Positions 32,201-42,902 of a stretch of 43,039 bases of DNA are shown here, one piece after another; the first letter of the stretch is position 1, and the number at the start of each line of letters is the position of its first letter. The DNA is taken from contig SSNU01000088.1 in the NCBI GenBank assembly GCA_012064415.1, positions 148,296-191,334 on the forward strand, in the 5' to 3' direction. The notes below the pieces were generated by a model that saw only the letters and a program-made list of their open reading frames with translations, made no database searches and was not told the DNA's origin. The DNA is from Gyrodactylus bullatarudis. Lineage: Eukaryota; Platyhelminthes; Monogenea; Gyrodactylidea; Gyrodactylidae. The translations under genes were made by a program, and so were the position numbers.

Positions 32201-33592
32201 CAGCCTTTAGTATTGCGGCTCTCGTCTACTTTACTATTTTTCCAATGATTGGGTAAGTCTACTCATTGAATAATAATAACACAGTCTAGCTAATTAAGAT
32301 TTGGACAGTATGTCCATCAACAAATCGAAATAAAAAGATTCTCAAAATTTAAAAATATTTTAGCGTCCAGATTTTTAGAAATATTTGAATTTGTCTTTTA
32401 TTGAATTTCTCGGTAATACAAGCGAGTAGCTCCTAAAAAAATCTCTGCCCCAAAATTTTTTTATTTATTTTGTTAGCATTATAATTATAAATGAGACCAC
32501 TTTCCTATTAAAAATGTATCTTTATGCAAAAGATATAGAGCTCCTGACGTAATAATGATCTTCTTTCTCTTTAACGAGACTCGAGATGGTCATCATTGAT
32601 GGTTATTCGTACTGATTTTTTAATTGAATCGGTGGAAATTTTAATAATATTGAATGGGTCAAGAAAAACATGTATAATCTTTGAATCAGTTTGTTTATAA
32701 GCAAATCAGTTACAAGTTTTGAGTCAGTTCTCTGATGATTTATATAAATTTCTATCATAGGCAATAACTAGAATCTAATTCTACATAAATTTACCTGTTC
32801 TCACTCAATCTATTTAGCAAGTCAGTTTCTTCTCTAATTCTCTTACTCTGTGAGCAATATCTAAATACACTAAGGAAGAATTGAATCTTTACTTTCCCAT
32901 TTGTTTACTCCATACTTTACTTCAGTTTACTATGGAGAATCAGTCACCTGAAGCTAACCCCTTGACATGAAGATGAGAACAAAACTCAATATTTTAGTTG
33001 AAAGGAAACAAATTCATTTTTTGAATTCCACAATGAAACCAGCACATGGTTTTTTGAAATAAAAAAATTCGAAAAAATTCAATTTGACCAAAATCCTTCA
33101 AATTCCCACTTCTTCAATGGTTGAGCTCAAGAAATTTGTATTCAACAACTTTTATTATAGTGGTATATATTATTGAATTGCGAAATTCAAATGGTTCAAA
33201 TTCACACGATAATAACGAATTTCTGTGAATGTTTGTATCGAATGGCTTAAAATCTACGTAATCGATAGAAATTTTGAGCTCAAACGTTAAAGAAGTGGAA
33301 ATTTGAAAAACAGCCTTATTTTGACTAGATTGAAATTTTTGGACGTTTCTTTTCATATAATCATGTAATTTGAAAAATCATTTTATTTCTGGCTATCCGA
33401 AGAGAAATATTCTGAGTTTTGTAAAACAAATGTGAATTCTCATCTTCGTGTCAACTAGCTAGCTTTTCATTTTATCCATTGAAATTATTTATTACTAATT
33501 AGTAATTAGTAATTACAGTAAATTAATGACCATCCCTGTTTTTTTTCTGTAGTATGACCCTCTGGAAGGTGAATAACAAGAGTCAGGAATAA
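29225..33592 (+). CDS. SLC46-like (proton-coupled folate transporter type) major facilitator
   Basis: Four exons, 29225-30485, 30557-30640, 32096-32252 and 33553-33592, splice in frame to 513 residues, typical for SLC46. I chose the ATG at 29225; an upstream in-frame TTG at 29210 is not needed. Features: an N-terminal helix (residues 7-23), an extracellular loop with a possible N-glycosylation site (INNS) and the pattern FVVNQYIF seen where SLC46 has QYIY, helix 2 followed by the MFS motif-A-like GLYSDSKLGKKKTL, then 9-10 further hydrophobic segments and a long charged cytosolic loop (residues 330-375). Exon 3 contains SVYSAFQLLNSIAGNVVFSY, the equivalent of the SLC46 helix-10 region. SLC46 members carry folates, haem-related or lysosomal cargo with protons; the substrate here is unknown. 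It converges on PPOX. Confidence 0.8.
30641..32095 (+). other. SLC46-like gene, intron 2
   Basis: 1455 nt between GTAAGT and TCTGACAG. AT-rich, with no repeat, RNA gene or convincing frame identified. Confidence 0.7.
32253..33552 (+). other. SLC46-like gene, intron 3
   Basis: 1300 nt between GTAAGT and TTTTTTCTGTAG. Nothing recognised inside, apart from a weak resemblance near 33410-33470 to the last block of repeat R2. Confidence 0.7.
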
Positions 33593-33691
33593 ATGAGAAA
33601 GCTCCCCGGTCACAATGGATCTGCAATTTAGATTTTTTATGTTCTCTTATAACATTTAAATTTTGATATTATTTATATTTACGCGATAGAG

Positions 33692-33697
33692 AATAAA
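33692..33697 (+). terminator. Poly(A) signal of the SLC46-like gene
   Basis: AATAAA lies 100 bp past the stop and only 18 bp from the stop codon of the convergent PPOX gene, so the two 3' ends probably overlap. Confidence 0.6.
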
Positions 33698-33714
33698 CAT
33701 TTAAAAAAATTATA

Positions 33715-35877
33715 TTATGAATTGGAAAATTCAGTCTCTTGTATTTGCTTGCGGAAAGTTATCTCTTTAACGAGACATTCCACACCGGAATAGATGGCAT
33801 CAACGAGGCCGACCCCTCTACTGTTCATGCCAGAATAGTGAAAGAGACCGTTTGTTATCTGACGTTGAGCAATGGTCTCATTCATGTCAGAGATGAAGGC
33901 ATGCAAAAAGGTCCTATGGCCAACCTGGTATTGGGGTATGCAATTGCGTAAGATTACTGGATGAAATGCTATGGGCCTATTCCTCATGTTTGTATCAATC
34001 TTCAAATGGTTCCGGAGTACTTCTAGGGCTCTCTCCGATACAATATAGTTGGATTTAACTAGGAAAATATTTAGTTATTTAGATTAATGAAATGGTATCT
34101 ATTACGTATTTTGATCAGAATAAAGACAAATAGCTTTAAAACAACTTGTTTTGACGAGTGATTATTACATGTACTCTTAAGCTACTTGAAAGTAGGTTGG
34201 TCTTTAAATTAAATTTTAGTTAATCAATTTATTTCAAAAACAATTCCTTTAACCGATTTCCTGATATGAGATATAGATTGATTGAATAAATTTTTCAGTT
34301 TCTTAGTGAAAAACTCAAGGAATCAGATATTTTGTCAGCTGATTTATCACGTAATTTTATTTTTTAAACCAAAATATTTAGCTGTAGCTCTCAAGTTTAT
34401 TAATAATATTAGGTACAAATTGTAGTCCAAAAATTTATGTACAAATCGGATATATTCTTCAAACAAGAAAACTCAAGCAATATTTCCCACGGAATCATCT
34501 GGTCCAAGGCTGATTAATTTTGAAAAAAAATGTTGATTTTGTCATAAAACACAGTTAGCCTATTCACATGTTCTCATTCATTTGATTAGAAATGTAAAAG
34601 TTTTGGCTTACCTTCATCGCCTTTCATCATGACTGTAAATCTAGAGGTTCTGTGTCCAGTCTTTTCATCGAATCCATCCATATGGTCAAAACCAACTGAG
34701 TCGAATATAACTCCCAAAATGTCTCTATCTTCCTTAGCAGGGACAAGATAACCGAAACCTTTTTTGGGTAAATATTTCTTTGGTCCGGTCAATTCTATGC
34801 CGCATGAAGCGACCGAGGCAAAGGGAGTGCTTAGAAATTTTTTAGCATTGTCGGAAAACTCAACTTCCTCCGACAAAATAGTGTTCATAACAAAAGGTGG
34901 AAGAGATGAAAAGATAGAGTGTGCATTTGCACTGAAATAACCATCAGATTCCGTATTATGATAGCAAACCTCAAAGTTGTATGTTTCATCATTATCAACC
35001 TTTATTTGGTCTAATACTTTCAAAGATTTTACTTCACAATTTGTGACAATTTGTACATTTGGTAAGTCATTAATCTTTTGGAGAATACGATCAACAAATT
35101 GTTCCATTCCATAATTCAGAGACCAAGCCAAACTTTTGTAAGGAACTTTCACTGAATTTTCGTCCATTTCCAACAGTTGAAAAACTTCTGGAGACGCCTT
35201 AGCTGGTCTGATATTTCCTGAGAGGGAATTTTTGGCATAATTGAGAATAAAATTTGAATTCCCTTCGTCATACTTTGCCATGATTGGGAGAGCTCCCTTG
35301 AGGCTGATTTCCCTTGAATCACCAGCGAATATTCCTCTGATCATTGCGCTAGCAAAGTAATCTGCAATATCATCCCCAAGACGGGTACGAAAGAACTCAT
35401 CAACTGTAATATCTTCAGTATCTGCTAAAGGTTTGTAATTGGGTCTACTCAGAATGGTTCGAATTAAAGAAGATAACGGTGACCTCCTAAATACATTATA
35501 GTTATCAAAGGTAAAGAATTTAAGGGGGATCATTTTGCCGCCAGCATAGATAAACCGGGCATTGGCTTTGGAATAATAATTTATGAATCTGATTTCTCTG
35601 TTCAAGTCCAACAGATTAAGATAGGAGAAAATAAAGTTTGAGTTATTCGCTTGAACTCTTGCACTATGTGGGCCAACATCTATTAAGGCCCCGGAATCTG
35701 AGAAAGATTTTCTGGTATCCACCCATCCACCACATCGTTTATCTTTTTCAATCAAAAGAATCTGTGATTGTGGGAATTTTCTAGCCAATAGATGAGATGT
35801 GACTAAGCCTGATATTCCTCCACCAAGTACCAAATACTAAATTTATAGATTAATTGATTACAAATTCATACTTTCAT
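33715..35877 (-). CDS. PPOX: Protoporphyrinogen oxidase, mitochondrial (haem biosynthesis)
   Basis: Proposed exons 35877-35872 (ATGAAA), 35836-34612 and 34058-33715 give 524 residues. The large exon starts after an acceptor with LVLGGGISGLVTSHLLA, the FAD-binding GxGxxG Rossmann motif, followed by KDKRCGGWVDT, IDVGPHSARV, ITVDEFFRTRLGDDIAD and MIRGIFAGDSREISLK. The last exon carries the family C-terminus LRNCIPQYQVGHR and GMNSRGVGLVDAIYSG. PPOX oxidises protoporphyrinogen IX to protoporphyrin IX with FAD at the inner mitochondrial membrane, the penultimate step of haem synthesis. The 34059-34611 intron joins in frame with nothing missing. The first exon, separated by a 35-nt intron, is inferred because it restores MKYLVLGGG; the rest is secure. 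Confidence 0.95.
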
Positions 35878-36053
35878 CTTTTAATTTATTAATGCATAAA
35901 TAACTGAACCAGTAGTAACTGAGTAGTTAGGATTATGTATAATAATAAGGATAAAATTTTCGAAAAAGGGATTATTACTAACAATATAATACAGATTGAT
36001 AAAAATTTTCAAAAGTTTAAAAAATGGACTTTGTACCCTTTTTTGAAATATAA
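35878..36053. promoter_or_regulatory. Shared head-to-head promoter region of PPOX and the unknown helical-protein gene
   Basis: 176 bp of AT-rich DNA separate the divergent start codons. No TATA or initiator motif is assigned; function is inferred from the arrangement. Confidence 0.45.
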
Positions 36054-39000
36054 ATGAGTTGTCGCGTGCACACAATTCACAATAAAATTGATGAAATACT
36101 CAATTCTCTACAGACTCTTATCTTTGAGGTTCAAGTAACTTTGAAAAATTATCTGTTTTTAGAACGGGGATCCAAAGGATGGAATATTTCATTGTTTGGA
36201 GTTGATTGAAATTCTTAGACGGACCGAGAGCAATGCACTCAAAATCTTGAGACTTTTTGTTAACTCTGATGTTCCTGTGAACTCTTTGGTCCTGAAAGAA
36301 ATTGTAGACATGTTGACAGTTTCATTTTTCGACAAGGAGCCATCAATTGCAGCTAATCCCACAAACAATCTCAACAATATGAAAAGTATATCAAAATCTT
36401 TTGACCAGAATTTGAATGGACTCACAGAGAGGCATAATCAGATTAAAAATTATCTCAATGACGACGATTTCACTATCCATATGAAAAACGAAAAATATGA
36501 CTACCAAGATTGTAAGCCATCAATGTGTCAGGGTGGTTCCTCGTCAATTTATGGTGCAACGAAGCAACCAAAAGTTTCAGATTGTGATATTCATGACCAT
36601 TATAGGAGCTATTATAACTCCAAAGAGAAAGATCAGTTTAATTTGTTGGAGAAAACTCGTATCCAGAATATTCTACAAAAGTTTCAACGACTCTACTCAA
36701 ACAGCCGAGAAAAGGTTCTCAAACTATTGAACCAATTCTCTTTTGACTTGATCGGAAATAGGACAATAATATTCAACATAATTCTAGTGAGTTATCTTCT
36801 TGATGTTGTTAAAACTGATTTGAGTACACATCTTTTTTTGTGTGTGACCTAGGCAACCATTCTAGTTGTAACTTATTATTATTTATGAGTCTTGGACGTA
36901 TTGCACTTTAAATCCCTACTACTACTACTGGGCTTATTGATTTGTTCTTTTTCTGATTTCCTTTATCAATTGATGGATAAAAAGTTGAGTGAAAACAACC
37001 TCAAACTTTGAGTTTTTCTTAGTACAAGAGTGAAGAGAAATCCAGAGTTCAATCCATATCATTTTATTTTTACGTACATAAACATCAACAAATTTTGTTT
37101 CTATTCTTCTGTCAATGTAATAACTTGTTCGATAATAACAATAAGAGTAGTAAAAGTGTATTAAAGTGCTTCTTCCATCCTAACTAATAGCTATAGGTTT
37201 CCTCATAGATTTGTACACCTGGTTGATGATCCGTGAGGATTGTTTTTGGATAGATTTATTAATTATAATAACCAAGATTCAAATTTGTATAAATTTTTTA
37301 TATTTAGCTCGAGATTCTAATGAATAAATTAAGTTTTCTATCAAAAAATTTATTTATTCTGAGAATGAGGTATACGAAAAATGTGAATCTGAGTTATCTG
37401 AGAAAATATAGTAGTTTAAGGATAAATCTGATTGAACTGGAAATTCCATCTTGTTTTGTAAAATTAACATGAATATACATATATATATAAATCTGTATTT
37501 AAAGATTTGCCCGAAAATACAATATAAAAATTATTATTTATTCTTTATTTAAATTTCCCCTTTTCTTTATCTATCGAAACTTATATTATTAAAAGGAATC
37601 TCTCTCTTGAAGAGTGTTTGAATGAGTATATAAATCTTTAGTATAAAACTGTACTTTTAGCATAAGGTCTCATGTAGAAGAGTAAAAGGGAAGGGAGGGT
37701 CCAGTTCCTATCTTTAAAAACATGATACTTATTAGTGGAGGAGGGGTATCAATGAAAAAATATCGACATCTGAAGTCGATATATATCGATTATTAAACAT
37801 GTTAAAATCAACTTGAAATCTGGTTCTGAGAGGAAGAAGGACACTGAAGTCAAAGCCTCTTGAAGCTCTCAGATTGTACTGACTAGTGGTACTGGGCGCA
37901 AATTTTAAGTAAAGGACAGCCATAGGAGGAGTAGATTGCCTCTGTCACGGAGACCCTTGAAGGGAAGAGGACCAAGACACCTTTTAAGATACGTGTATTG
38001 AATCTTTTCGAATTTCTTACTGGTGCAAATAGGAAGATCGCAGAGAATACCTGATCCATAGTCGAGCTGAGGTAGAATGAGAGATTTGTTTAGATTGAGG
38101 CAAAGAATCATTGACGAATTTCCTGAGAAAGTTGGTTTTACAACGTGAATATTTTAGGATTTCTTCAGAATGAATACTGGTTTTTAGATCCTGATCGTAT
38201 GATCTTTGATGAAAAAAACTGTGTTGAAAGGTATATGATGATTTGAAAGGGAGTTCATAATAGGCATGACTATAATTTTACTTTGATTGATCTTGAGACC
38301 TATTGAGGAAAGAGAATGTTTAAGGTGATCCATTTCCTCAGAGATCAAACACCTGCCTTGAACAATTGGAATGAGAAGTTTGATTTCATCTGCGTTTTTT
38401 AAATATTTTATAGAGAAGTTTGCTGGTTTATTGTCTAAGAATATTAGATTAAATATGAATGGGCGAATAATGGAACCTTGTGGGATACCAGAAGAGATGG
38501 GAGAGAGAGAGACCAGACTTTTCTTCATTGAGTACAACTTGTTGATGTCTGTTTGAATAAAATGAAATCACAAGGTTGATTATAAACGGATTGATTTTAT
38601 CGTGACATGGGGTTTTGTTAATGACAGAGAAGGAGAGTCTGTCAAAAGCTTTTTCTATGTCAACATAGACTACCACTGCACAGGGATTTTTTTGTGTATA
38701 AGATCATGTGTAGAGTCGAGAAAGCTGATGAGGTTGGAGCATGTACTACGATCAGGTACAAATCTATGCTGAAAAAATCCATACAAGTCCAACTGTATAA
38801 TATTTACGTGTTTAAGATGAGAATAAATAAATGCATCTATTATTGTGACAAAAATGGTAAAGCCAGTAACAGAGAAGCAGATAGAAAGGAGTTATCCTTC
38901 CTGTTTAGGATTGTTTTTGATGTCGGCTAGAATAGAGGATTCAAAGAGCGATTGGGAGCTTAGGAGTTTTAGATTGGTTCTGTTTTTGGATGGTCTAGAG

Positions 39001-42000
39001 GAGTGGAGAACTAAATCATCACTAAAAAATTTTAAGTCGAAACCATTGTGAAATAGTAAGGAAATAACCGGAATAACTGAGGAGACAATTTTCGAGATGT
39101 CGGTGACCAGATTTGAAATATTAGTGTTATATGGTAGAAAGTCAGTTGTTGAGTAGATGAGAACGAGATTATCCCATGAGGGAATTTGATGTACTTTGTT
39201 GAGATATGGATCAGAAATGTCCGTAGGATAGTAGATCCAAATAATGATGGTAATCGAGTTGGCAGATTAGATAACTGTTTAAATCTGAGAGAGTTAACAA
39301 ATTCAAAAAACAAACTGGGATACTCATACTGTTCCGGAGTGTAGTTGGAATAACTGAAGTCACCAAAAATAATAAGCGAGTTCCTACAGCGGATATAAAT
39401 AGGATTTTATTGAAATTTGATTATTTGAATAAATAAGAAAGAATGCCGAGAAAATTGTGAGGAATAAGCGCTTTATTTCAGGCATACTCTTCACTGCCTC
39501 TTACATGCCAAATATTTAGTAAAAACAAAGAAAGAGATATAAATAAATCTGATTGGCTCTCTTAATGATCAGGGTTGGAGGGCATTTGCATTGTTTGTCG
39601 AGCTATCACATTTTCATAATTGTTAGGCTTTTGAGGTGATTGACAATACCCACCCTATACTCACCGTTTGCACAACTGACTGATGATATTAAAAGTCATT
39701 CTCATAACCTAGAAGTTGGATTCTGATGTAGCAGTTGCTGGAGATGGATGGTAAAACCGCAAATAACACGGGTGGGGGTGGGGTCGTACGAATAAAATTT
39801 TGTCCTGATTTCAGATCTGCTTTCAGAATTTCGCTAGCGTTAATATTTGCTAATTTTGAGTATCTCAATGAACTTAATTGAAATTATTGGTATGAAAACA
39901 TTGGAATCCGAAATTGATTTTATCCCATTAAAAAAAGCGTAAAATTTCGCGTTAATTGATGGGTAATTTTAGCACTCTCGCAAAGCTTTTTAAAACGCTC
40001 GTCAAGTTAGAAAAAATTGAAAAATCCTTTAAAAAATACATATACGTAGACCATTGTCTTGGAGGGAAATTAGAGATCACATTTGAGATATCTAATACAG
40101 ATAATAAGAGAAGTTGGAGACAGTTATATTGGAGGGATTATATATAGCGACACCACCTCCGGTACGAACTAATCTATCAGATCTTTATAAGATGAAGTAA
40201 TCGATTGCTAACTCAGAATCAGGATGATTAGGCTTGAGTCAGGATTCTGTGATGATTACTATCATTGGAGAGTATCTGATTTTGCTTGATTTAACATTGA
40301 ATTTAGCGTTCCATAGGAGAATCTTATTGAGGATAGATAGATAGTTCATTGGATTAGACCAATAAACTAATCGAGTAGTAGGTTGTGATGTACATTGTAG
40401 GTGGAAAGATAACTTCCATAATCTTCGAGGATAGTCCTGGAACATTTATTTGAGTGGGATCTGATAGACATTAGTTTGCTCTGTTGGCGGATGTTGAGTT
40501 TTCATAGGGACAAGCTGAGGCCGATGTCTTAACACAACTATTTCAAGAGGAGAGAGTTTTTTATAAATTTGGTTAATTTTTGGGCGCACTGATGGGTGGT
40601 AAAGTTGCCCATAGGATTCTTATGAGATATTTTGACAGAGGTGATGAATCCTGGACCATTCTCAAGTAATACTTTATAAATTTTAAAGGAAGTGGTTTCA
40701 TCTATGCTACTTCTGTACACACCCAGGGTGGGAAATACTAACTCTCACACATAGACTCTATCCCTGTTTGACATTGTCTCCCCAACCATAACCAACAGAA
40801 GAGAGCCAATCAGTTTTATTTATATTTTTACTAAATATTTGGCATGTAAGAGGCTGATGAGTATGCCTGAAATAAAGCGCTTAATCCTCACATTTCGGCA
40901 TCCTTTTTTCTTCAATAAATTCAAAATGTAATTACACGCGAATATTCATTCATGAAGTTCTGAGAGTTCTTCCTAAAAACTAATCTAAACACCCCAGAAA
41001 TCTGTCAAAACTTTCTCAACCCATTTGATGTCTCAATATTTTGATTCGGATCAACATCAAATAACCGTAAAATTTTTTTTCAATAATCACTTATTTCTCA
41101 AGGCTTTAATCTAGTCCCGATCTAAATTCTTGTTCCCTTATTTAAATTGTATTCTGTAATTATTTAGGCGAGAATACAGTTAGAATAATGTAAAAGGTAT
41201 ACAGCTTTATTCTCTTCAATTGTATCTAAAAACTTTAGTTGGTAAAAATCTGATCTTGCCAATTTTTCGAGATCAAGGAAATTACACAAATTTTATCAGA
41301 TCAAGATAAATTTTTGCATTCTCAACAAACAGGTACTCCTAAAACATCCTATAGATTTTTGATCCGATATCTGAATAGAAAATGCAAAATTTCTGAGATT
41401 CAATTATTCCAAGAAAATAGTAATGACTTGATCTCATTTGATTGATGATCCCAGAATTATTTGATATGCCACACGCATTATGAATTCAGATTCGAAATCT
41501 TTGATAAATTTAACGTTTGATCTCATATTGTTGACTAGACAAAAAACATTATTATTTGTTCGAAAAATCTACATTGAAACTGAATTTCTTGAGAATTATG
41601 TCATTTATGAGTAGATCCAAAAAATGATACCGTTTATTGTTCCAACTTAGAGTCCTTCATCCACCCTATGCAGATAAAATTGTAAGCTTATCCCCCCTTA
41701 ATCTAAATAATATCGCTAAAAATTCAGTTTCACTGTTTTCACAAAATTTCTATCTTCTTAACTAGTTTTATAATTACAATACCAGTAGAGAAAGAATCAT
41801 TTAGACATTACTCTAATTTTTTAAGGAATCCTTCAAGGCAGTCAAGTTGGCCTTTCAGGATTACAAGAATAAGGTCAAGGCCTCGATGATGGTAAATTTC
41901 CATGGGAGCGCCAAAGCCCTGGAAGAGGCAGTCTACCGACAAACTCTCTCGAGTTCTCATAGCTTTTTCCAGCCTGATAATCTTTTCAAGACGGTGACCA

Positions 42001-42179
42001 TCATGTTGGATCAGCATTTTCCACAATTCAAAAATATTTCCACATCATCTATTTTCAATGAGATCGAATTCTTTTTCCGTGAGACCATTCGTGTTGTTTG
42101 GGAGAGTCAACTTCTTGAGAGTCCCTTGGATGTTCATAGACCAATGATGGAACAGGAGCTAATCGAGGAGACAAAGTAA
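36054..42179 (+). CDS. Unrecognised alpha-helical protein; exon 1 joined by a 28-nt intron
   Basis: Exon 1, 36054-36134, encodes MSCRVHTIHNKIDEILNSLQ and seven more residues; exon 2, 36163-36786, continues in frame with NGDPKDGIFHCLELIEILRR. Exon 3, about 41826-42179, is phase-compatible (ESFKAVKLAFQDYKNKVKAS). Together they give about 352 residues. If exon 3 is terminal the TAA at 42177 ends it; but AAAGTAAGT there is also a strong donor, so the protein may continue. Exons 1-2 begin with a predicted helix or coiled coil and a region resembling helical repeats (LILRLFVNSD-type), then a Tyr/Asp/Lys-rich middle (YDYQDCKPSMCQGG). Exon 3 is strongly helical with FFFRETIRVVWESQLLE. I recognise no family. 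The 5039-nt intron hosts a LINE on the opposite strand. Confidence 0.6.
36787..37679 (+). other. Intron 2 of the unknown gene, left part
   Basis: AT-rich intronic DNA before the LINE 3' end; no gene, repeat or RNA recognised. Confidence 0.45.
37680..40760 (-). mobile_element. LINE remnant, near full length but broken, with internal insertion
   Basis: Read on the minus strand. Around 40720-40540 lies a frame resembling an ORF1-type tail (ISHKNPMGNFTTHQC). The endonuclease follows: IVIITES near 40250, a TAG, LKPNHPDSELAIDYF, then RTGGGVAIYNPSN near 40140. After an interruption (39411 to about 39955) it resumes with IIFGDFSYSNYTPEQYEYPS near 39390-39310 and NLPTRLPSLFG. Reverse transcriptase fragments follow: VYVDIEKAFDRLSF near 38670, SGIPQGSIIRPFIFN near 38490, YLKNADEIKLL near 38400 (YADD altered), ILPQLDYGSG near 38070 and a tail with NLRASRGF and LPLRTRFQVDFNMF. 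Stops and frameshifts abound. It is the same family as the copies at 0.8-4.9 and 14.0-14.8 kb. Confidence 0.8.
39411..39570 (-). repeat. Dispersed repeat R3, copy B (inverted), inside the LINE endonuclease
   Basis: Reverse complement of the block at 40795-40925, including gagccaatcag, actaaatatttggcatgta, atgcctgaaataaagcgctt and ggcat. It interrupts the LINE endonuclease together with the following unassigned DNA to about 39955. That DNA contains the G-rich run gggtgggggtgggg at 39770-39783. Confidence 0.8.
40795..40925 (+). repeat. Dispersed repeat R3, copy C
   Basis: Third copy, forming an inverted pair with copy B about 1.2 kb away. It contains a perfect GGCAT/ATGCC potential stem around gtaagaggctgatgagt, followed by GAAATAAAGCGC. 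Together, B and C could be the termini of one element that spans part of the LINE, or independent insertions. Confidence 0.8.
40926..41825 (+). other. Intron 2 of the unknown gene, right part, with repeat R2
   Basis: No gene seen; mostly occupied by R2 copy 2 (41252-41780). The acceptor TTTTTTAAG ends at 41825. Confidence 0.5.
41252..41780 (+). repeat. Dispersed repeat R2, copy 2
   Basis: Colinear with 17590-17925 but with about 190 bp more between the gaattcagattc block and the final ctgttttcacaaaattt block. Both copies lie beside exons of host genes on the + strand of the window. Confidence 0.75.
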
Positions 42180-42902
42180 GTTTTTTCTGATTAAATAATT
42201 CACGTAAATTCACAAATACGTCCGAAAATCGACTTAAAATCATATTAAAATAGAAGTAGAGATATATTAACACCATTTCTTAAAGGATCATCAGTGGTAT
42301 TACTTTAAAAATGATAAGAATTAAATAACACTGGGGCAAGTTTTGAAAAAAATTTTTTTGTATATTTCAGATAATGACACTTTCTGTAGCAGAATTTCAC
42401 GCTGATTTCAAAAATGTAAAAATTAATACATGTTTCTGGACAAATAAAAAAGTTATTTGAGTTTAAGTGTTTTTCAAGTTTCCGTAGCAACTAACTTGTT
42501 TTAAAACATATTCACCACTCAATTATACGACTTATAGACCCGAATTTTACTAGTAACAAAGATATATAATCGTTTTATCGATTAAAAAAAATTTGAACCC
42601 GATCTAACATTGAATAATCTCATTAGAGTACTACGAACACTAAATAAGTGTTTTTTTTCCTATTTTTAACAGATATTTTTTGTATTTTACAGCTGATTGC
42701 TTTTTATCGTAACCTCTTGGTATTTATCTTTTTCATAGATTATGCAGAGCGTTTATTGAGCTTTCGAATGACATATCACACAACACTCATAAGTGGATGT
42801 AAGGACCCCCAAATTTGTTATTATCAGTCCTTATCCAATCATATTTCGAGTTGAACAGATATAATCTCTTCTACATTCATCCTAATCATATCAAAGATAT
42901 TC
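42180..42902. other. AT-rich DNA after exon 3 of the unknown gene
   Basis: Either intron or 3' flank depending on whether the TAA at 42177 is used. No recognised coding or repeat feature. Confidence 0.4.

Noticed and set aside
39770..39783. gggtgggggtgggg as a G-quadruplex
   Set aside because: Only three G-runs are present nearby, so a standard four-run, three-tier quadruplex is not supported; noted only as a G-rich run.
40840..40890. CTGATGA...GAAA spacing in repeat R3, reminiscent of a hammerhead ribozyme core
   Set aside because: The bases between CTGATGA and GAAA cannot form stem II, and the clear GGCAT/ATGCC pairing encloses the CTGATGA instead of flanking it. The third copy lacks the exact core letters.
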